A DNA stretch of 35,696 nt from Oscillospiraceae bacterium (lineage in GTDB: Bacteria; Bacillota; Clostridia; Oscillospirales; Oscillospiraceae): NCBI GenBank assembly GCA_015068335.1, contig SVKT01000002.1, forward strand, positions 1 through 35,696. Direction: 5' to 3'. Each line of letters begins with the position of its first letter. Within the stretch, counting starts at the first letter, position 1. Made by a program: the position numbers and the translations under genes. The notes beneath the pieces were generated by a model. It searched no databases and was not told where the DNA came from. It saw only the letters and a program-made list of their open reading frames with translations. This document shows positions 1-9,536 of this stretch, in pieces.

Positions 1-3000
1 ACCGGCGTGTTTTGGAGCACCAGCCAGTCCGACCTGCGCAGAGAAAACCTGATCACCTACACGCCCAACGAGTCCGTGAAGCCCATCGTGACCTACGGCA
101 GCGTGCTGACGGAGAAGAATACCGTCTCCCGCACGGCGCGCCAGTTGGAGGCGGCGGGCTACCGCGTGGTGGCGGGTATGAACGGCGACTTTTACAACGT
201 GAACAACGGCCTGCCCATCGGCGTGGTCATTACGGAAGGCGAACTGCGCAGCAGCGACGCCGGCTATTACGCCATCGGCTTCCGCGCCGACGGAACGGCG
301 GTGCTGGGTCGCCCCCAGACGGCTACATATCTTGACCTGACGCCCCGCGCACCCGCTGCCGCGGAGCCGGACGCGGAAGATCCCGCGGAAGAACCTGCGG
401 AAACGCCCGAAGAAGCGCCCGTGGAGACGGCGGAAGTCCAGCAGGTGCTGCGCAAAGTCGCAGGCATCAACAAGGCACGGGTCTCCACCGGCGGCATCTA
501 CATCTATACCCGCGACTTTAACGCCGCCCACACCACCGGAACGGTGGAACCCGGCGTGGATGCGGTCTGCTCCGTGGTTGAGGGGCGTCTGGCCATCGGC
601 CAGACGATGAAACTGCGGGTGGAGCGCGTGACGGAAACGTCCGCCGCCACCCCCGTGGAGGAAGGACAGGTCGTGCTGTCCGCCAATGTGCAGTCCGGCG
701 TCTATTTCACAAGCGCGCTGAAAGGACTGACCGTGGGGCAGGAGATCACCCTGACCTGCACGTCTGCCGAGCCGGTGTGGAACGAAGTGGAATATGCGGT
801 GGGCGCGCTGTACTCTCTGGTGGAGAACGGTGCTGTGGTCTCCGGATTGCCTGCCGGCGCCAACCCCCGCACCGCCATCGGCCAGAAAAAGGACGGCACG
901 CTGATCTTCTACACCATCGACGGCCGGCAGTCCGACCACTCCATCGGCGCTTCTATGCAGCAGGTGGCGGAGCGGCTCATTGAACTGGGCTGCGTCACGG
1001 CGCTGTGCCTGGACGGCGGCGGGTCCACCACCCTTGCCGTGACCCAGCCGGACGCCCTGACGGCAACGCTGCTGAACCTGCCTTCCGGCGGACAGGAACG
1101 GGCGGTGTCCAACCAGATCTTCCTGGTGGCGCAGGCCGCACCCACCGGGCGGCTGGGCTCGTTCCATATGAGCGCGGAGAACCGGTTTGTACTGGCCGGC
1201 GGCCGGGTGGAGATCCGGGCCACCGCCATCGACACCAACTATATCCCGATGCCGGATGCGCAGTTTGACCTGTGGGCCAGCGCTGGCACGCTGGAAGGCA
1301 ATGTGCTGACCACGCCGGAGGAGGGCGGAGACATCATTGTAACCGCCGAAAGTGAGGGCAGACAGGGCATCACTACGGTCTATGCCATCGCAGATCCGGA
1401 CCAACTGCTGATTTGCAGCGACAGCGGAGAAACCCTGGACGCCCTGAGTGTGTCCCCCGGAACCACGATGCAGTTGCGCGCCTCTGCCTTCTATGGAAAC
1501 ATTGTGCTGAAAACGGATCCTGAACAGTTTACGTGGTCGGTCACGGGAGATATCGGCACCGTGGATGAGAACGGCGTGTTCCGCGCCCATACCCCCGGCA
1601 TAGGTACCGTCACGGTCACCGCCGCGGGAAAAACGGCCCGGATCTGGGTCGCGGTGTCCGAGATGCCGCTGATGCGCGTCGAGGATTTTGAACAGGAAGA
1701 AACCATTTTCGGCGGCGAGCAGGACGAAAATGTGTCCATAACGAAGACACGAGCGGAGGAATTCGTCCGCCTGGGACGCGCGGCCGGTGCGTTTGCCTAC
1801 ACGCTGGCAGAGGACGAAAACCGGACGATGACCGCGACGCTCCGCACCGATGTGCCGCTGAACAGCGCATACAGCGCCGTGAATCTGTGGGTCTATGGCG
1901 ACGGTTCCGGCAACCTGCTGGAACTGCTGTACCATCATACGGAGGACGGGGAGCAGCGCCGCCCGGTCGGCGTGCTGGACTTTACGGGCTGGCAGCCCTT
2001 TGCGGTGGAACTCTGGAATGCCGATGCGCTGCTGGGTCTTGTGGTCAACGGCGGACAGGCCGAGGAGACCTACGAGGAAAGCACGGCGCCTGCGGAGACG
2101 GTCGTTGAGACCGCTGCGGAGGATGTTGCGGAGTCCCCTGCCGAAACGCCCGCGGAGGAAGCGCCGGAACGCCCGGCCCCGGAGCCTGACGGCGTCATTT
2201 ATATCGACCAGATCGTGTCTTCTTTCTGTGGTGTGACCGATCAGGAAGCCCCTGTCATTTCGTTGTCGGAGAACGCCGGTCAGTTTACGGCGAAGATCAA
2301 AGACGGGGTGGACGGCATCCTGCCGGCAGACGCCCTGCGCGCAAGTTATGACGGCGCCGCGCTGGAATTCCAGTATGACGCGGAACGCGGCGTCCTGACG
2401 GCTGTGCTGCCGGAGAGCGACGGCGCGGCGCACCGTGTTACGGTGACGGCGGCTGACGCGTCCGGCAATCTGGGCCGCGCTTCGCTGGATCTTCCCGCGG
2501 GTGAGGACTGGACCTCACGCTTTTCCGATATGCAGGGCCATTGGAGCGAGGCCTATGTGGATTACCTGCATACCGCCGGCATCACCGGCGGCTATGCGGA
2601 CGGCACCTTCCATCCGGACGAGAAGATCTCCCGCGCCCAGTTCGCCACGATGCTGTTCCGCTACCTCAAACTGGACGCAGAGCAGTATGCTGCCGTGGAA
2701 CTGCCCTTTGCGGATCTCGACAAGATCCCCGGCTATGCGCTGCCCGCCATCAAGGCGCTGTATACGGAGGGCGTGGTGAACGGCAGCACGGGCGCCGATG
2801 GCCTGCTGTATTTCAACCCCGGCAACACCCTGACCCGGGCGCAGGCGGCGGCGATGCTGGGCCGCACGATGGAAAAGGGCTATGCGTCGGTGGAACTGCC
2901 CTTCACGGATGCGGCGGCGATCCCCAACTATGCAAAGAGCCACGTGCAGACGCTGGCCGCCATCGGCGTGTTCGGCGGCTATGGGGACGGGACCTTCCGT

Positions 3001-3057
3001 CCCGGCAGCCCGCTCACCCGTGGCCAGACCGCCAAGATTTTGTACCATCTGCTGTAA
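1..3057 (+). CDS. Secreted phosphodiester glycosidase (NAGPA-like) domain protein with C-terminal SLH repeats; 5' end outside window
   Basis: Frame +1 is open from base 1. Motifs VVAGMNGDFYN...LPIGVVITEGEL and FYTIDGRQSDHSIGASMQQVAERLIELGCVTALCLDGGGSTTLAV match NAGPA-type domains. C-terminus has three SLH-like repeats (FSDMQGHWSEAYVDYLHTAGITGGYADGTFHPDEKISRAQFATML...). Confidence 0.85.
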   Translation, partial: TGVFWSTSQSDLRRENLITYTPNESVKPIVTYGSVLTEKNTVSRTARQLEAAGYRVVAGMNGDFYNVNNGLPIGVVITEGELRSSDAGYYAIGFRADGTAVLGRPQTATYLDLTPRAPAAAEPDAEDPAEEPAETPEEAPVETAEVQQVLRKVAGINKARVSTGGIYIYTRDFNAAHTTGTVEPGVDAVCSVVEGRLAIGQTMKLRVERVTETSAATPVEEGQVVLSANVQSGVYFTSALKGLTVGQEITLTCTSAEPVWNEVEYAVGALYSLVENGAVVSGLPAGANPRTAIGQKKDGTLIFYTIDGRQSDHSIGASMQQVAERLIELGCVTALCLDGGGSTTLAVTQPDALTATLLNLPSGGQERAVSNQIFLVAQAAPTGRLGSFHMSAENRFVLAGGRVEIRATAIDTNYIPMPDAQFDLWASAGTLEGNVLTTPEEGGDIIVTAESEGRQGITTVYAIADPDQLLICSDSGETLDALSVSPGTTMQLRASAFYGNIVLKTDPEQFTWSVTGDIGTVDENGVFRAHTPGIGTVTVTAAGKTARIWVAVSEMPLMRVEDFEQEETIFGGEQDENVSITKTRAEEFVRLGRAAGAFAYTLAEDENRTMTATLRTDVPLNSAYSAVNLWVYGDGSGNLLELLYHHTEDGEQRRPVGVLDFTGWQPFAVELWNADALLGLVVNGGQAEETYEESTAPAETVVETAAEDVAESPAETPAEEAPERPAPEPDGVIYIDQIVSSFCGVTDQEAPVISLSENAGQFTAKIKDGVDGILPADALRASYDGAALEFQYDAERGVLTAVLPESDGAAHRVTVTAADASGNLGRASLDLPAGEDWTSRFSDMQGHWSEAYVDYLHTAGITGGYADGTFHPDEKISRAQFATMLFRYLKLDAEQYAAVELPFADLDKIPGYALPAIKALYTEGVVNGSTGADGLLYFNPGNTLTRAQAAAMLGRTMEKGYASVELPFTDAAAIPNYAKSHVQTLAAIGVFGGYGDGTFRPGSPLTRGQTAKILYHLL

Positions 3058-3067
3058 AAGAAAGCAA

Positions 3068-3100
3068 AAAAACCATCCACGCATCGCGTGGATGGTTTTT
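3068..3100. terminator. Bidirectional intrinsic terminator between the SLH gene and the XkdU-like gene
   Basis: Perfect hairpin AAAAACCATCCACGC-atc-GCGTGGATGGTTTTT between convergent genes, with A/T tracts on both sides. Confidence 0.9.
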
Positions 3101-3102
3101 CT

Positions 3103-3612
3103 TTATGCCCGGAATTCCATCAGGACCCCGCCGTGCAGGGCGGAGAAGCGCGGCTGTGTGCCGGCCAGATCGCCCACGGGGATCACGTCGATGGAGAGAT
3201 GGGCAGGTTTCAGGCGGGCAAGCGCCCGTTCCAGAGCGGCGGTGTCCTCCGGAACGCGGTTTTTGGAGATGGCGTGCAGACAAACGCGATAGCCGGCGAA
3301 ATCTTCCGTCATCCCGGCGCTGTCGGCGCCGCCCAGCGTTGCGGCCAGTTCCGTGAGATAGGCGGGGGTCAGCGTGCGGCCGCCCGCTATGGCGATGCGG
3401 ATGTCCAGCCGCCGCTTCTGCGCGTCGCCGCCGGAGCGGTCCTGCAAGCCGTAGTCCGCCTCCCAGAGGGAGAGCGCGTCCGTGGCGGTGCTGACGCAAA
3501 CCTGGGCGTTTTTGTCGGCCACGGCGCCCAACAGAAATGCCTCACCGGCGTCCACGGAGGAGAGCGTTTCCCCCACGGGGGAAAGTTTGGTTAAAAATTC
3601 GGGGAGTTTCAT
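3103..3612 (-). CDS. Phage tail protein, XkdU/DUF2313 (YmfQ, Mu gp48-like)
   Basis: Start MKLPEFLTKLSP at 3612; ATGA overlap with the upstream baseplate J gene; LTELAATLGGADSAG...FRVCLHA-type context and position after XkdT. Confidence 0.75.
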   Translation of the reverse strand: MKLPEFLTKLSPVGETLSSVDAGEAFLLGAVADKNAQVCVSTATDALSLWEADYGLQDRSGGDAQKRRLDIRIAIAGGRTLTPAYLTELAATLGGADSAGMTEDFAGYRVCLHAISKNRVPEDTAALERALARLKPAHLSIDVIPVGDLAGTQPRFSALHGGVLMEFRA

Positions 3613-4391
3613 CCGCGAACCTCCTGTACGGACAGGGCGCCGCATACCGGCACCGCGGTTTCCGCCAGCACCAGACTCTGGTCGCCGCCGTTGAGGGTGA
3701 AGCCGCTCACGTCCGCCACACCCTCGCAGTCCAGCAGAAGGCGCAGCGTCTTGGAGTAACTGACCGTGGTGGTGCGCAGCGCCAGATCACGGCAGAAGGC
3801 CGTCAGGGCGGCGGTAAATGCGGCGCATACGGCTTCGATCTCGACGCCGTCCATCAGTTTGATGGCGGCGGAGACATTCAGCGCCGTTTCTTCCGCGGCA
3901 AGGACGCGGGCGTCGGCGCCGATGGGGCGCTCACGATCCACCACGGCCTGGGTTGCGGCAAGCACCGCTGCGGAGGGGGCTTTTCCGTCCGAGGCCACCG
4001 TCACAATGTCCACGGTACCGTTTCCTCTGGCCAGAGGAAGCACCTTCACGCGGAGAAGGTCGGGATTTTCCAGACACCAGGCCTCGTAGTGGTCCACGTT
4101 GCCGGAGGCGGGGGTGCCGGAGAGTTTTTCCAGCGTGCGCTGGCGCAGGGCCTCGTCGCTTTCGTTTTCACGGCGGACAACGCCCCGGTCCGCGCAGACG
4201 GCGGTCAGCCAGTCGCCGGCGGCGGTGGAGACGAATGCGCGGCGTTCCAACCCGTCAATATCCATACTCCACAACTGCGCCATACCGTCGGCGCAGGCGC
4301 GGAGCACGTCGCCGGCAAAGGTGCCCTCCCGTGTGCTGCCGGGGCCGGTGTAGGCGTCCAGCAGCAGAGTCAACATTTCATCCCTGGTCAT
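3609..4391 (-). CDS. Baseplate J-like protein (XkdT-like)
   Basis: 260 aa; MTRDEMLTLLLDAYTG...RRAFVSTAAGDWLTAVCADRGVVRRENESDEALRQRTLE typical of baseplate J; operonic position. Confidence 0.85.
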   Translation of the reverse strand: MTRDEMLTLLLDAYTGPGSTREGTFAGDVLRACADGMAQLWSMDIDGLERRAFVSTAAGDWLTAVCADRGVVRRENESDEALRQRTLEKLSGTPASGNVDHYEAWCLENPDLLRVKVLPLARGNGTVDIVTVASDGKAPSAAVLAATQAVVDRERPIGADARVLAAEETALNVSAAIKLMDGVEIEAVCAAFTAALTAFCRDLALRTTTVSYSKTLRLLLDCEGVADVSGFTLNGGDQSLVLAETAVPVCGALSVQEVRG

Positions 4392-4825
4392 CCGATAGGA
4401 ACCTCCAATTTCTGAATATATTCGTCATAAACGGTGTGGACGGTGAATGACGCCTCCACCAGACTGCCCGCCCTTGAAAAGGAAAAGGTGTCAACGGCGG
4501 TGATGTAGGGCAGGACCAGCAAAGCATCCCGGATATACTGTTTCAGCCGGCTTTCCAGAATGCCCTGGTCGGTGACGCCGCCCAGAAGATGCTCCAACTC
4601 GTTTCCGTAATCTGCGGACCACGCGGTGCAGCAAAAGCGCCGGCTCTCCGGGTGCAGCGTGCGCCAGACCCATATCTTCACGGCGTCAATGCCTGACACG
4701 GTGTAGAAGGCGCCGTTTCGCAGGGCGAAGGCGCCGGTGTCCCGGTCCACGGCCCATTCGATAAACAGGGGGAGGGCGCTGCCCGCGGTCTCCTGGGACA
4801 CCGTCCCCCAGTCCGGAAAGATCAT
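4388..4825 (-). CDS. Phage baseplate wedge protein, DUF2634 / XkdS-like
   Basis: 145 aa, overlaps neighbours by 4 nt; located between DUF2577-like and baseplate J genes as in PBSX-type modules. Confidence 0.75.
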   Translation of the reverse strand: MIFPDWGTVSQETAGSALPLFIEWAVDRDTGAFALRNGAFYTVSGIDAVKIWVWRTLHPESRRFCCTAWSADYGNELEHLLGGVTDQGILESRLKQYIRDALLVLPYITAVDTFSFSRAGSLVEASFTVHTVYDEYIQKLEVPIG

Positions 4826-5082
4826 ATGCTCGCCTCCTCGATTTGAAATAAAATCACAAACCCCTCCTCACAGGGCAGCAGGGCCACTTCCCGGCCGAGA
4901 TCCTCCTGCCCGAATACCGTTCCGCGGGGGCAGAACAGACCCCGGCTGATCTCCCGGCCCCGTACCCGCAGCGTCAGGGGAGAGAGGGCGGTCAGCGTGC
5001 CGAACAAGCCGGCGGGAGATGCGGAGGGCTTTGTTCGCAGGAGATCCAGAAGTTCTCCGTAAATCATTCCGTTTGTGCCCAT
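4822..5082 (-). CDS. DUF2577 / XkdR-like phage protein
   Basis: 86 aa from MGTNGMIYGELLDLLR; the longer ORF start lies inside the upstream gene; order XkdQ-R-S. Confidence 0.65.
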   Translation of the reverse strand: MGTNGMIYGELLDLLRTKPSASPAGLFGTLTALSPLTLRVRGREISRGLFCPRGTVFGQEDLGREVALLPCEEGFVILFQIEEASI

Positions 5083-5152
5083 AGTCGTGGCTTCCTCGCT
5101 TTCTTTGTTTGTGTGTTGCGCGGTGTAGGGAAGTGCCGCCCGTGCAGAGCGG

Positions 5153-6046
5153 TCACTCCCGGATAAATTCCAGTTGCATCGCGGTGGTGTAAATGCCGCC
5201 CTCCCAGCGATGCTCCGCGGCGGTGACGGCGTATACACCGTCCAGCCCCCACTCGCTGCGGCGCAGTTCCACGGCGCAGCCGCAGCGGTAGTTCAGATTG
5301 CCCATCACCGTCACTTCGCCGTACAGACTTCGGCCGGACAGGGCGGTCTGCGCCTGCGCCGCCGGGTCGTCGCCGTTTTGCGGCAGGAAAGTCTGAAACT
5401 GCCCGTAGGCGGCGATGTCGTCGGCGCGCTCTGCCGCGGCGCGGACGATGTTCTTCCGGTCCACTATGGCACAGCGGTTGACCATACGTTCCAGCGTCGC
5501 CGTGCCGGAGACCTCCAACACCTGGGAGGGTTGCAGCACATAGACGATGTAGGCACCCTTCGTGACGCACAACGCATCGTCCCGGACGGAGATCTCGTAC
5601 TTTTCTCCTATGGTCTGGCGCAGGATGGAAAACGCGCTCTCACCGGAATAAGAGGCGAAGAAGCGCATCCCCGGCCCGGTCTCCACCGTACCCACGGCGA
5701 TGCCCAGATCCTCCGCCACCTGATGCACGATGTCCGCGCTCTCGCCGAAGTATGCGCCGCGCAGTTCGTTGCGGGTGAGGAAAATGCCCCGGTCATAGGC
5801 GGTGAGGGACACGCGGTCCGGGGTGCGCTCCAATCTGTGGATGCTGCCCAGAAACGCCTCGTTGCCGTCGTCATCCAGCAGCCGCACCGGATCACCCAAC
5901 GCGAGGGACGGTTTTTGAAGATAGGTGTCCGCGGCGGCCAGGAGGATGGTGGCGGTGAGCGTGGCGGCGGCCTCGCTGCGGGCTTTGTGCAGCGTCAGGG
6001 TTTCCAGCACCGGAAGGACCATCTGCTGTCCGATGTACAGTTTCAC
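5153..6046 (-). CDS. XkdQ-like phage late control/hub protein (gpD/VgrG-like)
   Basis: GTG start at 6046 (VKLYIGQQMVLPVLETLTLHKAR) with GTGA overlap to the upstream LysM gene; ends in TTAMQLEFIRE. Confidence 0.75.
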   Translation of the reverse strand: MKLYIGQQMVLPVLETLTLHKARSEAAATLTATILLAAADTYLQKPSLALGDPVRLLDDDGNEAFLGSIHRLERTPDRVSLTAYDRGIFLTRNELRGAYFGESADIVHQVAEDLGIAVGTVETGPGMRFFASYSGESAFSILRQTIGEKYEISVRDDALCVTKGAYIVYVLQPSQVLEVSGTATLERMVNRCAIVDRKNIVRAAAERADDIAAYGQFQTFLPQNGDDPAAQAQTALSGRSLYGEVTVMGNLNYRCGCAVELRRSEWGLDGVYAVTAAEHRWEGGIYTTAMQLEFIRE

Positions 6047-6699
6047 AGCGTGATCACCTGCCCGATCTGCAACTTGCGGGGATCGGAAACCCCGTTTTTG
6101 GCGGCCAGTTCCTGCCAGCGGGTGCCGTCGCCGAAAAACCGGCAGGCGATGTCCCACAGAGTGTCGCCCTTTTTCACGGTGTAAGTCTGGGGCGTGACGC
6201 GCTCGTCCGTTCTGGCGGGCGCGGACGGCACTCCGCCGGACGGCACTTTGCCGGACTGCCCCCCCACGGACTGCTTTTCCGCCAGAGCCGCCAGGGCGGA
6301 TTTGAATTTATACTCCCGCAGGGTGATGGAAAGCCACACGTCCGGGTCGCCCTCCCGCAGACACTCCGTTACGTCCTCGATCAGGAACGCATCGTTGATG
6401 TCGCTGCCGGAGAGGATCAGACGGATGGGGTCGCCGGAGTCCTGCCAACTTTTCAGCATCGAGAGAACGGTCTCGGGATCGTTCCCGTCGGAAAAGGGGG
6501 AGCGGGCGGCGGGGAGAAAGGTGGTCAGCCGCACTTCCCGCAGACCCCGCCCGCCCCAGAGGTTCACCGTGCCGCCCATAGCCAGGGCGGCGACGCGGTT
6601 CCGGTTGGGGCGGGATACGGAGATCTCCGCAGGGTTGACGGCGAAATAGATGCGCTCTGCTCCGTTGTTGTGCCAGAGCAAAACGGTTCTGGTGTTCAT
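6043..6699 (-). CDS. XkdP-like LysM-domain tail protein
   Basis: C-terminal LysM: TYTVKKGDTLWDIACRFFGDGTRWQELAAKNGVSDPRKLQIGQVITL. Confidence 0.88.
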   Translation of the reverse strand: MNTRTVLLWHNNGAERIYFAVNPAEISVSRPNRNRVAALAMGGTVNLWGGRGLREVRLTTFLPAARSPFSDGNDPETVLSMLKSWQDSGDPIRLILSGSDINDAFLIEDVTECLREGDPDVWLSITLREYKFKSALAALAEKQSVGGQSGKVPSGGVPSAPARTDERVTPQTYTVKKGDTLWDIACRFFGDGTRWQELAAKNGVSDPRKLQIGQVITL

Positions 6700-6709
6700 A
6701 ACAGTCCTC

Positions 6710-7576
6710 CTATCTTACGGCGGCGGCATTCCGCAGCCCCGCCAGAATGCGGCGGGCGACCTGCTCTGCCAGCGCATCTGCGCTGACGGCGTCCTGCTCC
6801 GGGAGGGGCAGCCGGACTTCGACGGCGTCTTCCAAAGCAGATTCCGCCGCCGGGGACTCGGCCGCGCGTATGGAGCGGTCGCCGGCTGCGGCGGAACGCT
6901 GCGGGGCTGTGGGAGCTTCCTTGAATGCTGCCGGCTGCGGCGTCCCAAAGGGGGCGGGGGCCGCCGGCTGCCGCAGGCCGTGCGCCGCTTCCAAACCGCC
7001 TTTTTCGGGGGCCGCCTGCCGGGGGTCGGCAGGCAGTTCCCCCGGCGCGGCAGGCGCGGCTGCGAGTACAGCAAGGGGCCCGGGGAAACGAGTGGGCGTC
7101 TCTGCCGCAGTCGTTTCCAGAGGGGAAGTGCCGGGCGCTGCCGTTGCGGCAAGGGGGTCCGGGAAAGCGCCGGGCAGGAGGGCGGGGTCCGCGGGAGCGA
7201 CCTCTGCCTCGTCGGCGATGCCTGCCGGCAGAGGAGTGCCCTCTGCGTGTGCGGCACGCTCCGGGAGAGACTGCTCCATCCCGCTCAGTTCCAGGATCGT
7301 CCCCACCGCCGCCTGCGTTTCCTCCTCGGAGACAAAGGCCAGGATCTCGTCCGGCTGGAACACTTCCCCCGTTTTGCGCAGCGCCTCTCCGGCCTCCTGC
7401 AATTCCCGGCAAGCGGCGTAGAGCACGGCGCGCGCTCCGCCGCTGCCGCGCAGCAGAGCGGTCAGTTCGGCCGGGGGCAGCGCCTCCACGGTCAAAAGAC
7501 CCAGTTCACCGCAGACGACCTGCGCGCGATTCCCTTTGCGGGAGATACGCTCCCGCAGAACATCCGCCAGCGCCAT
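6710..7576 (-). CDS. XkdN-like tail assembly chaperone with long Ala/Pro-rich C-terminal extension
   Basis: First ~105 aa chaperone-like (...FQPDEILAFVSEEETQAAVGTILELSGMEQS); remainder low complexity, ending SADALAEQVARRILAGLRNAAAVR. Overlaps the tail tube stop by ATGA. Confidence 0.6.
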   Translation of the reverse strand: MALADVLRERISRKGNRAQVVCGELGLLTVEALPPAELTALLRGSGGARAVLYAACRELQEAGEALRKTGEVFQPDEILAFVSEEETQAAVGTILELSGMEQSLPERAAHAEGTPLPAGIADEAEVAPADPALLPGAFPDPLAATAAPGTSPLETTAAETPTRFPGPLAVLAAAPAAPGELPADPRQAAPEKGGLEAAHGLRQPAAPAPFGTPQPAAFKEAPTAPQRSAAAGDRSIRAAESPAAESALEDAVEVRLPLPEQDAVSADALAEQVARRILAGLRNAAAVR

Positions 7577-8019
7577 TATTCAGCGGTCCGGATGCGATCC
7601 AGACATTGCAGGTCGCTGGGACGGAAGCGGAAGGGCAGTTTCTGCTGGTTTACCTCGCCCATTTTGTAACTGATGAAGGGCAGTTCGGTAAATGCCACGC
7701 CGGAGATGCTGTAACGCTCTTCCATCCCGCCGGCGGCGTCGGGATCTTTCAGCGCGGTGGTGATGGTGCAGCGCTTGTCCAGTCCGTTTCTGGCCTGTTC
7801 CAGAACCTCGAAAAAGCGACTGTAAACCTGTTTCAGGGTCATCGTGCCCTCGCCGGAATAGCCGGTGATCTTGCTGTCGATGTCCATCCCGAACTGCACC
7901 TTTTCCCGCTGCACCTTGACGGTGAGGGTCAGTTCGCTCAGTTCGGCGATGCGGGCGCCGTCCACCCACACCTCGGCGAAGGAGCCGGACAGGGTGCGGT
8001 TTGCCTGTAAATTGCTCAT
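7576..8019 (-). CDS. Phage tail tube protein (XkdM-like)
   Basis: 147 aa; MSNLQANRTLSGSFAEVWVDGARIAELSELTLTVKVQREKVQFGMDIDSKITGYSGEGTMTLKQVYSRF. Confidence 0.88.
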   Translation of the reverse strand: MSNLQANRTLSGSFAEVWVDGARIAELSELTLTVKVQREKVQFGMDIDSKITGYSGEGTMTLKQVYSRFFEVLEQARNGLDKRCTITTALKDPDAAGGMEERYSISGVAFTELPFISYKMGEVNQQKLPFRFRPSDLQCLDRIRTAE

Positions 8020-8035
8020 AATTTGTTACCTCCTC

Positions 8036-9064
8036 TTACATAGCGATGCGCAGGGAGAGGTCTTCCATCGCGTCACAGAACGTCAGGCTCGCTTCCAGAA
8101 ACACCTCGCTGCCGGTGTTGGCCCGCAGGATCTGGGCGTCCGTCATATCGCCGGTGTCGATGCCGCGGGATTCCAGATAGGTCTTCTGCCCGGCAAAGGA
8201 CACCGCGCAGCGGTTGTCGGCGGTCTTGTCCAGCACATCGCCCTCCAACTGGGCCAGATAGGCATTGATGGCGGTGACCAGAAGCAGTTTGTTGTCGTAA
8301 TCGTTGAGGACTTTGCCGATGTAGCCGGACTCGAAGGTTCTGGCGATATCGGTGCGGATCAGGTCGATGCCCTCCACGATCTTGATCTTCCGGAAGGGCG
8401 CGCCCTTGTCGGCGGTCAGCGTGGTCAGGGAATTGACGGCGCGGCCCAGGCGGTAACCGTCCTGGCCTCTGACGATGATGAGTCTGCCGGCGTCCACCTC
8501 GGCATCGGCGTCCTCATAGCCTGCGCAGGACACCACCTCGTCCAGCGCCACATAGGTGGCGGAGCGGGTCAGGGGCAGCGCGGCCAGAATGGCGGCAACG
8601 CGGACGGCGTAGTCGGCGGCCTCGATGGCGCCGTCGTCCAGAACCAGCGCGTCGGCGCAGAGGTTCACAATGCCCTCGTGATCGGCGGCGGTGTCGGCCA
8701 CCACGGCCTTGACGCCGCGGCCGCGGCTGCGCTGGTCCTTGATGAAACTCACCACCTCGCCGGGGTCCATACCGGGGGCGGCCAGCCAGTCGAATTGCAG
8801 GCGTTCCAGGGCAGCCAGCGTGCCGTCTCCGGCGCGCAGGACGCACACCTTGGAGGGCGCTGCGCGGAAGGCCAGCGCCAGCAGGCGGTAATTGTCCGCG
8901 GTAAACTGCTCCGCGGGGACCTCGGAGAGGCTGCGGTAGACGGCCTCGGCAGCCCCGCCGGCAGTCCCGTCATCCAGGACAACCGCCAGAACGCCTCGGG
9001 CGGAGCGGGTGATGGCGGATACGGCTGCGGTTTCAAATGCGATAAAAATTTCGGGTAAACCCAA
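8036..9064 (-). CDS. Contractile tail sheath protein (XkdK-like)
   Basis: 342 aa; MGLPEIFIAFETAAVSAITRSARGVLAVVL... resembles clostridial prophage tail sheath N-termini; followed by the tube gene. Confidence 0.88.
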   Translation of the reverse strand: MGLPEIFIAFETAAVSAITRSARGVLAVVLDDGTAGGAAEAVYRSLSEVPAEQFTADNYRLLALAFRAAPSKVCVLRAGDGTLAALERLQFDWLAAPGMDPGEVVSFIKDQRSRGRGVKAVVADTAADHEGIVNLCADALVLDDGAIEAADYAVRVAAILAALPLTRSATYVALDEVVSCAGYEDADAEVDAGRLIIVRGQDGYRLGRAVNSLTTLTADKGAPFRKIKIVEGIDLIRTDIARTFESGYIGKVLNDYDNKLLLVTAINAYLAQLEGDVLDKTADNRCAVSFAGQKTYLESRGIDTGDMTDAQILRANTGSEVFLEASLTFCDAMEDLSLRIAM

Positions 9065-9113
9065 TGAAAAAGCCTCCTTTTTCCGCCCTGCCGCAGCAGG
9101 AGCGGTTGATCTG

Positions 9114-9536
9114 TCAAATCTCGAAATACAGAGTGTTCATAGACTCTGTGACCGGCGCGGCGGCGGTTTCCGCAGGCGGGACGGGGACGCACAGTTCCAG
9201 AGAAAAGGTCAGGCGTTCCTCCTCCGTGCGGATGTCCAGTGGATGCAGATGACGGCGCGTGCCGGAACGTTCCAGAGGGATCCCCCGCAGCAGGTGCGGC
9301 ACAAGGGAGGATACCAGCGCCGTGCCCTCGTCCCGCTCCCGGTCGCTGACGACGGTGACGGTCACCTGATAGGTGTGCTCCGCCTGCCGTCCGCCGCAGA
9401 TGAGCACGGTGCCACTCTCCTGCACGGATACCGCCAGCAGAGGGTATGTCCCGCGCACCCGCGTGCGGTCGGACACCGTGGTTATGCCGGTCTGCTCCTG
9501 CAAATAGGCCCTTACGGCCTCCTGAATGGTTTTCAC
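9114..9536 (-). CDS. Tail terminator/tail completion-like phage protein
   Basis: GTG start VKTIQEAVRAYLQEQTGITTVSDRTRVRGTYPLLAV; GTGA overlap with upstream gene; located just before the sheath gene. Confidence 0.6.
   Translation of the reverse strand: MKTIQEAVRAYLQEQTGITTVSDRTRVRGTYPLLAVSVQESGTVLICGGRQAEHTYQVTVTVVSDRERDEGTALVSSLVPHLLRGIPLERSGTRRHLHPLDIRTEEERLTFSLELCVPVPPAETAAAPVTESMNTLYFEI

Noticed and set aside
3068-3100. Short palindrome initially considered as CRISPR repeat or recombination site
   Set aside because: Single copy, located between convergent genes with A/T tracts: an intrinsic terminator. No CRISPR array seen anywhere.
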